NCBI GenBank assembly: GCA_023664305.1
Contig: JAMPFT010000010.1
Span: 21,483-85,482 of the forward strand
Source: a bacterium
GTDB lineage: Bacteria; Bacillota; Clostridia; Lachnospirales; Lachnospiraceae
Length of the DNA: 64,000 bases
Direction: 5' to 3'
This document shows, one piece after another, positions 53,259 through 62,162 of the stretch. The position numbers were made by a program, and so were the translations under genes. The notes beneath the pieces were generated by a model. That model saw only the letters and a program-made list of their open reading frames with translations, did no database searches and was not told where the DNA came from. Each line of letters begins with the position of its first letter. The stretch's first letter is position 1.

Positions 53259-54362
53259 TTGAACATTAGACATAAATTAGCAAAATATCAGGATTTTTAT
53301 TATATGATTTTTATCCTGGCCATGACGGGTATGACCTCAGCCGGCATCAATTCAGAGTACGGTATCTATAAGATCGTTTTTGCGGCGGGAACCGTGCTGT
53401 TACTGCTGAAAATGGCTGTTACAGATTTTACATGGCGGGAGATCCTTGTCATGGCGTTGTTTACGGCTTTGCTGGGAGTAAATTTGCTGCGAAACGGCGA
53501 AAAGACACTTGTTCTTACGGCCATGGGGATTTTTGGAGCCAAAAACATTTCCCTGGATAAGGTATTTAAATACGCTTTATGGCTGAAAGCGGCGCTTACC
53601 GCGTGTACTCTGCTATTGGCGGCGACGGGAGTAATTGAGAATCGGATGATTGAATTACCTAAAAACGGAGAAATGGTGACATTATACTGCTATGGGTACT
53701 ACACACCTAATATGGCTTTCGCCAATATTTTTGTAGTGCTTTTGTTGGCGATTCTTGTGTACAGGGATAAATTGAAATGGTATGCCTATGTAATTGCAAC
53801 GGCTATCATGTTCGCGGCGTATAAAGTTTTCATGTGTAGAACCGGACTCGTGGTATGGTTTGTGTTGTGCCTGATGGTGCTGGGCTATAGACTGACAAGA
53901 CGCTGGAAATACGAGAAAATTTATATGACATTGTTTATAGCCATTCCCGCGGTGCTTGCTGCATTGACATTGATCCTGCCTGTGCTTTTACAGAAGGGAT
54001 ACAAATTTGCTGCAAAACTGAATTTCTATCTGACCGGCAGAATACAGCTTCAGAATTTATTTTATAATGACATAGGGACCTTGCTGCTGGGACATGTTCC
54101 CCGCAATCCCTTTGACAGTATTTATTTTCATTTGATTTATAATTACGGGTGGATTCTGTTTCTGCTTTGCTTTATTGCCTATTGTTACGGAATATGGTAC
54201 TGTATTAAAAGAGAGAATTATTACGGGGTGATCGGAATGGGCGTCATGGCAGTATATGGCTTCATGGAACAGCTGCCGTTAAGCGTACTCTGGAATCTTC
54301 CTTTGTTATATTTATCCTGGGTTCTTTTTAAGGAGAAAAAAACGACCGATGAACAACTATAA
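53259..54362 (+). CDS. Wzy-like polysaccharide polymerase
   Basis: 367 residues from TTG 53259 with AGGAGG before it. Some 9-10 membrane helices and a longer outside loop with LNFYLTGRIQLQNLFYNDIG, LLGHVPRNPFDSIYFHLIYN, the place and style of O-antigen ligase/polymerase loops. Sequence conservation in this family is always low, so the call rests on topology and the neighbouring flippase and transferases. Overlaps the next gene by 14 bases. Confidence 0.75.
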   Translation: MNIRHKLAKYQDFYYMIFILAMTGMTSAGINSEYGIYKIVFAAGTVLLLLKMAVTDFTWREILVMALFTALLGVNLLRNGEKTLVLTAMGIFGAKNISLDKVFKYALWLKAALTACTLLLAATGVIENRMIELPKNGEMVTLYCYGYYTPNMAFANIFVVLLLAILVYRDKLKWYAYVIATAIMFAAYKVFMCRTGLVVWFVLCLMVLGYRLTRRWKYEKIYMTLFIAIPAVLAALTLILPVLLQKGYKFAAKLNFYLTGRIQLQNLFYNDIGTLLLGHVPRNPFDSIYFHLIYNYGWILFLLCFIAYCYGIWYCIKRENYYGVIGMGVMAVYGFMEQLPLSVLWNLPLLYLSWVLFKEKKTTDEQL

Positions 54363-55770
54363 CAGGAAATATCAACTGATAGAAACTTATAGCCTCTGGA
54401 TGCTGGATATGCTATGTATTACGGTTTCCTATGTGCTGGCGTATCTGATCCGTTTTGCCGAAGAGCCGGGGGCGCTGGGAAGCCGGGAAATCATGCAGAT
54501 TTATGTGCCTTTTCTGCTGTTCTGTATGCTAAACAGTTTTTTTACCAACGAGTATAAACATTTTTTTGAAAGAGGATATTATTATGAGCTCCTGCGTGTC
54601 CTGCGCTATAATCTGATTTTATTTGTGGGAACGGGTTTTTATATTTATGTACTTCGTTTGGAGCTGGAGTTTTCCAGACTGCTTTTGGGATATTTGATTT
54701 TAATCAATACCGTGCTGACCTATTTGGTTCGTGTGACGTTTAAAAAGTACATGAAGCAGCGATATAAAAAGAGTAAGAACAGCGATAAAATTATTGTTGT
54801 GACGGACAGCGGCGAAGTAGAGAGTGTAATGCGCCATATTGAGCAGGATGCGGGATGGAGTTATGAAATTATCGGCATTGCGATTATAGATATTGACAGA
54901 ATCGGGGAGACTGTGGAGGATATTCCCGTTATAGCCGACAGAAACAATGTTGTCGAGGTGGTTCGGCAGAGCGCTGTGGACGTGATTTTCCTGCACAGCC
55001 CTCAGACAAAGTACAGCGACCTGGAGAATCTGATCCAGTCTTTTTTGGCAATGGGTATCATTTGTCATAATTGCATGGAACGGTTCAGCATCGATACACC
55101 CTGCAGCAGTGTAGGAAAGTTTGCGGGACTTCCCGTGATGACCTATCTGAACAATGAGATCGATTACCGGCGGAGGATTGTTAAACGGGTGATGGATATT
55201 TTAGGCGGAGGTATCGGACTGCTTTTTACACTGATTCTGACGCCCTTTGTGGCGCTGGCCATCAAGATCGATTCCCGCGGGCCAGTTTTTTTCTCTCAGA
55301 TCAGGATCGGAAAAAACGGCAGGCGGTTTAGAATGTACAAATTTCGTTCCATGTATGTTGACGCCGAAGAGCGGAAAAAGGATCTGATGGAGCAGAATGA
55401 GATGCAGGGGCTCATGTTTAAGATGAATAAGGATCCCCGGGTTACCCGGGTCGGGAGATTTCTTCGAAAAACGAGCATTGACGAGCTGCCGCAGTTTTGG
55501 AATGTGGTCAAGGGAGATATGAGCTTAGTAGGCACGAGGCCTCCTACTGAGGATGAGTTTGGGCAGTATAACATTTATTATCGGAGAAGACTCAGCATCA
55601 CCCCGGGGCTGACCGGTATGTGGCAAGTCAGCGGACGGAGCGATGTCCGCAATTTTGAGGACGTGGTGAAGCTGGATCTGAAATACATTGACGAGTGGTC
55701 CTTGCGGCAGGATGTGAAAATTCTGCTTCAAACGATAGGAGTGGTGCTGTTTGGGAGGGGGTCAAGGTGA
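54349..55770 (+). CDS. Polyprenyl glycosylphosphotransferase
   Basis: 473 residues. Four N-terminal membrane helices, a Rossmann-like middle (KIIVVTDSGEVESVMRHIEQ), then the sugar transferase domain KRVMDILGGGIGLLFTLILT, GPVFFSQIRIGKNGRRFRMY, KFRSMYVDAEERKKDL, TSIDELPQFWNVVKGDMSLV, GTRPPTEDE. WcaJ/WbaP family, transferring glucose- or galactose-1-P to undecaprenyl phosphate. Last gene of the polysaccharide run. Confidence 0.92.
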   Translation: MNNYNRKYQLIETYSLWMLDMLCITVSYVLAYLIRFAEEPGALGSREIMQIYVPFLLFCMLNSFFTNEYKHFFERGYYYELLRVLRYNLILFVGTGFYIYVLRLELEFSRLLLGYLILINTVLTYLVRVTFKKYMKQRYKKSKNSDKIIVVTDSGEVESVMRHIEQDAGWSYEIIGIAIIDIDRIGETVEDIPVIADRNNVVEVVRQSAVDVIFLHSPQTKYSDLENLIQSFLAMGIICHNCMERFSIDTPCSSVGKFAGLPVMTYLNNEIDYRRRIVKRVMDILGGGIGLLFTLILTPFVALAIKIDSRGPVFFSQIRIGKNGRRFRMYKFRSMYVDAEERKKDLMEQNEMQGLMFKMNKDPRVTRVGRFLRKTSIDELPQFWNVVKGDMSLVGTRPPTEDEFGQYNIYYRRRLSITPGLTGMWQVSGRSDVRNFEDVVKLDLKYIDEWSLRQDVKILLQTIGVVLFGRGSR

Positions 55771-55799
55771 CTACATCTGTCACCGATTCATGATATAAT
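55766..55799 (+). promoter_or_regulatory. Promoter and operator-like dyad of ATPase-AIPR operon
   Basis: GGTGAC (55766-55771) and GTCACC (55779-55784) form an inverted repeat with a 7-bp centre, overlapping the expected -35 region. The extended -10 TGATATAAT has TATAAT at 55794-55799. A repressor binding the dyad would block the promoter. It could also be a weak terminator stem, but no T run follows. Confidence 0.5.
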
Positions 55800-55830
55800 A
55801 AAAATGCAAGAACAGAAAAGAGGGTTTCTT

Positions 55831-57075
55831 TTGAGTATAAGAGTAGATGTCAGTAAATTTGCGAAAATTGAGAGAGCTTCTGTAAGAACAGGTGATTTCC
55901 TGCTGTTTGTAGGAGATAATAACAGTGGGAAAACTTTGATGATGGAGCTTCTGTATGGGATTATAAATATAGTGTCCGAGTGGAACGTGGAAATCGGTTG
56001 TGCTAAAAGCGCGGAGCAGGGAGATATAACTTATATCCGGTTTTCTCATGAATGGTTTGCCGAAATAGAAAGCAGGGTGAACAGCTATCTGCGGGACAAT
56101 AAAAAGAAATTTCTTTTAGACTGTTTTTCCGTAGAAATTCCTGTGGAGGAAATAACAATACATTTTGAGTCTGCAGAAGAAGTATTCTATGTCGGTACGG
56201 TTGCGGAAACGGCGTATCTGGAGAAAGAGTATGCCGATGGCACCAGAGAAAATATTGCAGGTCATGTAACGGGAACGGCGGATGAGATGAAATTACAGCT
56301 TGCTCGGTGCGCCCTGCGGGATATGTTGGGACTGCCCGTGGGAAAAGGGCAGTTGTTCCTCCCGGCAGCACGGGCCGGTCTGCAGATGCTCTACCGGAAT
56401 TTTTTTGTGAATATGCAGGGAAAGGCCGGAATGCCCCTGCCGGTTTATGATTATCTGAAATTTCTGCAGACTTATTCATCCAGAACACAGTTCAGTGAAA
56501 ATGAGGCGGATTTAATAGAATTTGTGAACCGTGAACTGCTGGGCGGAGAAATTGAATATCAGAACGACAGGTTTATGTACCGGGAGGGGGCTTGTTTTAT
56601 TCCTTTGAACATGGCTTCGTCAATGATACATGAGTTATCACCCTTCAGCAGTGTGCTGAAGTCGGAAAGCAGCTACGGATATCTGTACTACGATGAGGTA
56701 GAAAACAGCATCCATCCCATTAAACAGGGAAGTGTCGCAAAAACGTTGATTAGATTCTGTAATCTTGGCAACAAGTTGATTGTTTCAACTCATAGTGATA
56801 CTTTGGCGGGAAGAATGAATAATTTAATCTTAGTGTCGAGGATGAAAAACGTAATCCGAAAAAACGATATCTTGGAGAAAATAAATTGGAGCATGCAGGA
56901 TATGCTTCGACCGGAAAAAACAGTAAATATATATGAATTTAAAAAAAATGAAAAGGGCAGTGTGGTTATCGAGGAATTAGAATTTTTTGATTATCCGAGG
57001 ATCGGCTATGACTTTGGACGATTTAATGAAAATATTGATCTGTTGTACGATGAATCAAACTGTATCATAGGATAG
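55831..57075 (+). CDS. OLD/AAA-like ATPase of candidate defence operon
   Basis: 414 residues from TTG 55831, which has AAAGAGGG six bases upstream; ATG 55804 is open but lies only five bases after the -10 box. Walker A GDNNSGKT (28-35), a long helical insertion (about 80-230), Walker B YLYYDEVENSIHP and the H-loop STHSDTLAGRMNNLI are visible: the SMC/ABC-type fold of OLD and related AAA_15/AAA_21 proteins. No C-terminal TOPRIM is recognisable, so nuclease activity must come from partners, if any. Followed within 7 bases by the next gene. AT-rich, unlike the glycan genes upstream. Confidence 0.8.
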   Translation: MSIRVDVSKFAKIERASVRTGDFLLFVGDNNSGKTLMMELLYGIINIVSEWNVEIGCAKSAEQGDITYIRFSHEWFAEIESRVNSYLRDNKKKFLLDCFSVEIPVEEITIHFESAEEVFYVGTVAETAYLEKEYADGTRENIAGHVTGTADEMKLQLARCALRDMLGLPVGKGQLFLPAARAGLQMLYRNFFVNMQGKAGMPLPVYDYLKFLQTYSSRTQFSENEADLIEFVNRELLGGEIEYQNDRFMYREGACFIPLNMASSMIHELSPFSSVLKSESSYGYLYYDEVENSIHPIKQGSVAKTLIRFCNLGNKLIVSTHSDTLAGRMNNLILVSRMKNVIRKNDILEKINWSMQDMLRPEKTVNIYEFKKNEKGSVVIEELEFFDYPRIGYDFGRFNENIDLLYDESNCIIG

Positions 57076-57082
57076 TTGCCAA

Positions 57083-57763
57083 ATGAAAGCACAAAAGCTA
57101 AAACCGGGAAAGACACATAATAGAACAGCGATGTATTGGTTCGACTATTCCAGAGATATCATTGTGGAAGAAAGACAGACCGATACATTAGACAGGGTCA
57201 TCCTGCATTATACGGTAAGAGACGGGGACAAGGCTTATTTCAGTGAGGAGTATATACCGGAAGGAACTCCGCAGGAAAAAACTAAAAAACCGGATGTTAC
57301 CGCTATTTTGGAAAACGTTACCGAAACAAAAGTAAAATGGTATATTTTTGATTTGAAAGATACGGTTATTCATGCTAAAACGGCGCTGAAGCTCTGTAAC
57401 CAATGGCATAGCGGGATAGAACATATAGAAGAGCAATACTTAAGCGAATTGGACGGATACAGCGTGGAAGGGTCTTTGGGGGTCATAACCAGATATTGGA
57501 GCAGGGAGCTGCTACAAAAAGAAAAGGATACTTATGAGGAAAAAATCAACCGGACTGATGAAAATACTTTGCTTACGGCGAGGAAAAGCATGGCAAAACG
57601 GAATGAATACCGCCAAAGGGTTAAGGCCATTCAATATATTTTGGATGGGATATTTATTGATAATGATGTGTCCGGAGAGGGGATATTCTATGATATCCAT
57701 TATGTATATATGACTACGACCGACAAAATCACATATACTGCAGAAATGACTATAAAATTTTGA
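57083..57763 (+). CDS. Unrecognised 226-residue protein in AIPR operon
   Basis: Starts MKAQKLKPGKTHNRTAMYWF. Predominantly beta-rich and charged in the first half (HYTVRDGDKAYFSEEYIPEG), helical and Lys/Glu-rich in the second (ELLQKEKDTYEEKINR, MAKRNEYRQRVKAIQYILDG). Ends with FYDIHYVYMTTTDKITYTAE. No signal peptide, membrane helix or known motif. Sits between the ATPase (7-base gap) and the AIPR gene (21-base gap), so it should act with them. Confidence 0.75.
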   Translation: MKAQKLKPGKTHNRTAMYWFDYSRDIIVEERQTDTLDRVILHYTVRDGDKAYFSEEYIPEGTPQEKTKKPDVTAILENVTETKVKWYIFDLKDTVIHAKTALKLCNQWHSGIEHIEEQYLSELDGYSVEGSLGVITRYWSRELLQKEKDTYEEKINRTDENTLLTARKSMAKRNEYRQRVKAIQYILDGIFIDNDVSGEGIFYDIHYVYMTTTDKITYTAEMTIKF

Positions 57764-57784
57764 TAAACGGCGGGAGGAATTATT

Positions 57785-59674
57785 GTGTTTGAAAATCCGA
57801 TACTGAAAGCATGGCTTAACGAATACAGCAAAGAGAATGAACTGGCAGAAAACGCCATGTCCGATAACGAGAGAAGATATATCGATTATATCTATTTTTC
57901 ACAAATTCAGCCGGACAGGTTGGACAGGGATTTCGACCTGTTAAATCAGATATGCGATGAGGTGCCTGAAGGGCGGGGGCTGATCGGCATCGCCATAACG
58001 ATGAATGGGCAGTTGCTCTCTACGAAAACAGACATTGACGATATTTTGCAGAAAGACGGTCAAGGTAAGTTTGAGGTATATATTTTGGCCTATAAGGGAA
58101 CATTTTCCGCTGACGAGTTGATTAATGAAATCTATCATAAACGGCAGGACGGTTACAGTTTTTCGGAGATTATCGGTTATTTTCAAACGCAGAAAATCGT
58201 TGCCCGCTGGGAGAATCTTCCCAGCGTAAACGTCGTTTTTGTGGCGGCGGATAAAGCTGAAATTCAAAATATCAAGAACAAAGGATACTCCGTGAGTATC
58301 CAGCAAATTGATGAAGAGAAGCTATATGCTATTGCTCAGACGAACAGGAAGGAATATCAGGCGGCTCTTGAATATAAAGATTCTATTGAATTTGGGAAAT
58401 TGGAAAATGCGGGGCAGGTTTATGTTGTGCTTTGCAATGCAGACAGTCTGGTTCGGATCCTGACAAATGACGACGGATTGATTCGGGCAAGTATATTTGA
58501 CGACAATGTCCGGGATTATCAGGGAGATACGGACGTAAACCAGGAGATGGAAGCGACCCTGTCAACTAATCCTGTAAATTTTGTCCTGTTTAACAATGGA
58601 ATTACGATTGTATGCGATAAGCTCGAATCAAAAAATAAGGAATTGATGATCAAGAATCCCCAGATTGTAAACGGCTGCCAGACATGTAATTCGCTTTATA
58701 AGGTAAAAAGAAAAGGAAGGGACTTGTCTCAGGTTCAGGTAATCGTGAAGGTTATTGAGGCCACCAAACCGGAGGTAACCCAGGGAATTGTCAAGGGAAC
58801 GAACAGACAGAATATCGTTTATGAAGAGGCTTTTGAAACCATTCGACGGTATCACAAGGAGTTGGAAGACTTTTTTAATGTTACGCAGACAGAAGGTTTT
58901 TACAAAGTATATTATGAAAGGCGTTCGAAACAATATGCGAGGGACAATGCGGTAAAACCGTATCAAAAAATCAGCTTCAGAGTACTGATCCAAAGCATGA
59001 TGGCAATGTATATGAACCACGTTGAAATCTCGCATCGGCACGAATCAAAACTTATCAGCGATTACAAGGATAAACTGTTTGTGGAGGGACAGTCTTATTA
59101 TCCTTATTATGTGGCGGCGCTTTTGGCCTCAAATCTGGAGTACATTATGAAGCAGAATCATAGTCTTAGTGACATGAGACCGTACAAGATGCATCTCCTG
59201 TTCCTGATCCAGGAATTGAACATGGGGCCGGCGCCGGATATAGATGATAAGGAAAGGATAGAGGATTATTGCAAAAAGCTGTTGAAGCTGCTGGGTAAAA
59301 CGGAGTATAAAACGACGGTTTTGCAGGCAGCAGGCAGATTTCGGCAAATAATGGCGCAGTGGGTTGCCACAAAGGGATCCAATTACAGATATTTTATAAA
59401 AGATAACCCTGAATTTAAGGATTTCATGTTAAAGGAATTGCGGGGACATACTGCCATGAAGGTTAATTCCAATGTATATACCGGAAAGGTTATGACTGTT
59501 ACTACGGACAAATATGGTAATTTGTTTGGTTTTATTGCATACAAACCAGAAAATATTTATTTTAACGAACTGGATAACCCAGATATGAATATTTCTTATG
59601 AAGGGAAAAAAGTATCGTTTCGCCTGGCCGAGACAGCCGGAAAAATCAGAGGAATTAACGTGAGGGTTTTGTGA
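57785..59674 (+). CDS. AIPR-family protein
   Basis: 629 residues from GTG 57785 with GGGAGG upstream. The AIPR core is clear: SIFDDNVRDYQGDTDVNQEM (236-255), NFVLFNNGITIVCD (265-278), then NPQIVNGCQTCNSLYKVK (291-308). AIPR (Pfam, named for abortive infection phage resistance) proteins often carry an N-terminal PD-(D/E)XK-like region. Here the corresponding segment reads GLIGIAITMNGQLL ... FEVYILAYKGTF, where the usual D and Q/E of the active site appear to be I and A; this alignment is from memory. The rest of the protein is helical. It is the third gene of the operon; no terminator was seen after it. Confidence 0.85.
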   Translation: MFENPILKAWLNEYSKENELAENAMSDNERRYIDYIYFSQIQPDRLDRDFDLLNQICDEVPEGRGLIGIAITMNGQLLSTKTDIDDILQKDGQGKFEVYILAYKGTFSADELINEIYHKRQDGYSFSEIIGYFQTQKIVARWENLPSVNVVFVAADKAEIQNIKNKGYSVSIQQIDEEKLYAIAQTNRKEYQAALEYKDSIEFGKLENAGQVYVVLCNADSLVRILTNDDGLIRASIFDDNVRDYQGDTDVNQEMEATLSTNPVNFVLFNNGITIVCDKLESKNKELMIKNPQIVNGCQTCNSLYKVKRKGRDLSQVQVIVKVIEATKPEVTQGIVKGTNRQNIVYEEAFETIRRYHKELEDFFNVTQTEGFYKVYYERRSKQYARDNAVKPYQKISFRVLIQSMMAMYMNHVEISHRHESKLISDYKDKLFVEGQSYYPYYVAALLASNLEYIMKQNHSLSDMRPYKMHLLFLIQELNMGPAPDIDDKERIEDYCKKLLKLLGKTEYKTTVLQAAGRFRQIMAQWVATKGSNYRYFIKDNPEFKDFMLKELRGHTAMKVNSNVYTGKVMTVTTDKYGNLFGFIAYKPENIYFNELDNPDMNISYEGKKVSFRLAETAGKIRGINVRVL

Positions 59675-59837
59675 TTGGGAAAAAGCTGAAAAGTTTGCGG
59701 TAGCCTTGTCCTGGTATGAGGAATGCAGTATCCTTTCAGGCTGGAACAGGCTGCCGAGCATTTCATCAAAAATTTAGAATATACAGGTGAAAAAAAGATG
59801 GGAAATGATATACTTAAGAATACGGAAAGGAGATTTT

Positions 59838-60164
59838 ATGGAGGATTTCCGGGAGCTGTTGAACCGGAGGAAGCTGATGACGGGAAGAGAGGATAGTGAG
59901 CTGGCGGATTCTGTTCTGGAAGTGAGTATCAGCGCAAATAGGGAAATAGTTGACGAGTTGATAGGAGATGAGAGTATGTACGAAACATTGATGGAGATTA
60001 TGGAGCCGAAGTTGAGAATAAGGGAAGAAAAGGTGCGCATTAAAGAAGCGATTGATTTGCTTCGTGATATTCAACAGACGGATCAAGAAATCAAAAAAGT
60101 AATTATAAAGAGATATAATCTCACAGAAGATGAAGCGGAAGAATATATTTGTAGCGCGGTATGA
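59838..60164 (+). pseudogene. Internally deleted PD-(D/E)XK gene copy
   Basis: 108 residues. After the start (ATG 59838, AAAGGAG upstream) the sequence jumps straight to DFRELLNRRKLM and then follows the last 107 residues of the intact gene at 62163-63011 almost identically. The nuclease core (about 175 residues) is missing. The 5' flank (59751-59835) also matches that of the intact copy. A -10-like TGATATACT precedes it. Inactive as a nuclease. Confidence 0.82.
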
Positions 60165-60246
60165 AGCGTTAATGGAGATTATGGAGCTATAGTGGGGAAG
60201 GTGCGTATCAGAGAAGCGGACGATTTTAATAAAGCATTAAAAGGCC

Positions 60247-60495
60247 CTATCTGTTTGAACGGCATGCCTTTTTCTGATCAGAAATTACGATCTGTTTGAC
60301 CAACTCCGATGCGATGAATGTATCTGCCAGATCAAAGTTTGCCCTCTTCAATATCTTGCGCACCGCCTCTCTGCTGATATCCATCTCCAGTTCCCGGCTT
60401 GCTACTTTCGCGAGCAGTCTGATCGTCCATCTGCAATGTCCTTCCGGAAGAGGCCCTTTCGCCAGACGGACCACGGTCTCCTCCACATTTTTATC
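60247..60495 (-). pseudogene. 3' fragment of IS630-like HTH gene
   Basis: Nearly identical to the C-terminal half of the genes at 61163 and 63094 (KNVEETVVRLAKGPLPEGHC onwards). The homology ends sharply at about 60495, giving way to sequence flanking the PIN toxin gene. The intact N-terminal HTH is lost. Confidence 0.82.
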
Positions 60496-60538
60496 TGTTT
60501 TCTCTTTCGTATTTTTCTGTTTGAAGCGTTTCTCTCCG

Positions 60539-60832
60539 TCAAACATATATGATACAGTCTTCATTATAATCGGAAAGCAATAAATCATGTGTGAGAAATT
60601 TCATTCCCTCTGTTTTTGATTGGCAGATCAAAAGACGATCAAAAGGATCGTTGTGTTTGGGAGCATCATCCGGTCTGATACAATGTTTTATCGCAACCTC
60701 CCAAACGGACGCCGTGCTATAATATATTTCGTTATTCTCATCCATAAGAATTTTCCCTGCTTGCGTCGGCATCTTCGGATCATCTATCAATGCCCAAAGC
60801 GCTATGTGTGTATCAATTAAGACTTTCATCAT
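60539..60832 (-). CDS. PIN-domain toxin with internal deletion
   Basis: 97 residues against about 128 usual. It starts MMKVLIDTHIALWALIDDPK and ends with a normal PIN C-terminus (DPFDRLLICQSK, FLTHD). Between WEVAIKHCIRP and DAPKHNDPFDR about 30 residues of the usual helical segment are missing in frame. All acidic catalytic positions remain. Related to the frameshifted toxin at 641. Overlaps its antitoxin by 4 bases. Activity is doubtful. Confidence 0.72.
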   Translation of the reverse strand: MMKVLIDTHIALWALIDDPKMPTQAGKILMDENNEIYYSTASVWEVAIKHCIRPDDAPKHNDPFDRLLICQSKTEGMKFLTHDLLLSDYNEDCIIYV

Positions 60833-61077
60833 TCTACCCCAAACATTTTTGCAATTTCTGCGTTGCTCTCATCTATATCATAGCCATCCGAGATAAGCTT
60901 GTGTCTTTTCAGGCTTCCCATCCTGCGCGGTCTGCTCTGATATTGAGCCGAACCGCCAACGCTCTCCTTATGTTCCAATGGAAGCACAACCTGCTTTACC
61001 ACTTCTAACAACATTCGCATAGTATCATCTGACAGCCCTTCTATTGTTTTCATAAATTCCATTTGTAATGTTGACAT
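60829..61077 (-). CDS. Antitoxin of PIN toxin
   Basis: 82 residues from ATG 61077; GTG 61086 overlaps the AGGTG site, so the inner ATG is better. N-terminal helices MSTLQMEFMKTIEGLSDDTM and a Gly/Ser linker lead to the C-terminal ISDGYDIDESNAEIAKMFGV, shared with the antitoxin at 378. First gene of the pair; it is followed downstream by the IS630 fragment at 60247. Confidence 0.72.
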   Translation of the reverse strand: MSTLQMEFMKTIEGLSDDTMRMLLEVVKQVVLPLEHKESVGGSAQYQSRPRRMGSLKRHKLISDGYDIDESNAEIAKMFGVE

Positions 61078-61162
61078 CAATGTCACCTCATTCTTATTTT
61101 CTATCTACGCAAAATCGTTATGTCTTTTCTACTGCCATTATAACTATCGGAAAGAAAGATTG

Positions 61163-61702
61163 TTATCTGTTTGAACGGCATGCCTTTTTCTGATCAGAAA
61201 TTACGATCTGTTTGACCAACTCCGATGCGATGAATGTATCTGCCAGATCAAAGTTTGCCCTCTTCAATATCTTGCGCACCGCCTCTCTGCTGATATCCAT
61301 CTCCAGTTCCCGGCTTGCTACTTTCGCGAGCAGTCTGATCGTCCATCTGCAATGTCCTTCCGGAAGAGGCCCTTTCGCCAGACGGACCACGGTCTCCTCC
61401 ACATTTTTGTCTATTTTGCGGGCAGCTCTGACCGGATTGCCTTCTTCGTCTGTCCGAGTGACGGCATGAATCCCGTTTTCGTTGTAAAACCGGGCAAGGA
61501 CCGAAACGGTCGCGGGAGAGACCGCGTATTTCTCGGCGATCTGGTTATGAGAAAGCGTTTCGCCGTGGTTTTCGTCTAAGTCAAGTAATATTTTGCATCT
61601 TTGCACCGCAAACTTCCGTGTGTTTTTATCGGCCGCCATTCTTTCCAGCATAGCGACTTCCTCATCGCTCAATCTTACAATGTGCTTCTTCACTCTCGCC
61701 AT
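61163..61702 (-). CDS. IS630-like transposase N-terminal HTH protein, copy 1
   Basis: 179 residues. HTH_23/HTH_32-type start MARVKKHIVRLSDEEVAMLE, NQIAEKYAVSPATVSVLARF and a second HTH TIRLLAKVASRELEMDISRE with AVRKILKRANFDL. In IS630 family transposases a DDE domain follows; here the reading frame ends after ADTFIASELVKQIVISDQKK and no DDE segment lies downstream. Identical in protein to 63094-63633. It may bind DNA but cannot transpose by itself. Confidence 0.75.
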   Translation of the reverse strand: MARVKKHIVRLSDEEVAMLERMAADKNTRKFAVQRCKILLDLDENHGETLSHNQIAEKYAVSPATVSVLARFYNENGIHAVTRTDEEGNPVRAARKIDKNVEETVVRLAKGPLPEGHCRWTIRLLAKVASRELEMDISREAVRKILKRANFDLADTFIASELVKQIVISDQKKACRSNR

Positions 61703-61887
61703 AGTTTTCTACCGTTTTCTTTCGTATATTTTCTTTGATAACGCTGATAACAGGTATATTATTGTTCAGATACTGGAGATCCTCTATGATGACAATAGCA
61801 TGAATCAAGAGCATTTTCAAGACTTGCCAACATATATTTTCTACAGGAAATCTTTCACTGATCAGTATACGGTATACCAAATGATAA
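61163..61887 (-). mobile_element. IS630-like truncated repeat, copy 1
   Basis: Similarity to 63094-63823 runs from TATCTGTTTGAACGG, the tail of the coding frame (about 61164), to the end of GGTATACCAAATGATAA at 61887. It includes the HTH gene and about 185 bases upstream of it. That flank is more diverged (small indel at about 61770) than the gene. Terminal inverted repeats were not evident. Confidence 0.65.
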
Positions 61888-62162
61888 ATATTCCGGTAAA
61901 TACCTTAATGCTGCTCACATCAATATACTGCTTTCAGAAAACAGATCAAACAGGATGGGGGCAAGCAGCAGGGCGTCATGTGTCAAAGAGATGCGGAAGA
62001 AAGAGTAAAATGGTACAGGGTATGCGATTTCAATACAGTCATTCCGGGGAATAGGGTGACAGATTTGTGTGGGCTGTCGAGCGTTTCATCAAAAATTTAG
62101 AAGATACAGGTGGCAAAAAAGGGTGGGAAATGATATACTTAGGAGTACAGAAGGGAGATTTT

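Noticed and set aside
61593-62054. 153-residue open frame on the plus strand
   Set aside because: It begins opposite the IS630-like gene and crosses the repeat end; no ribosome site and no family.
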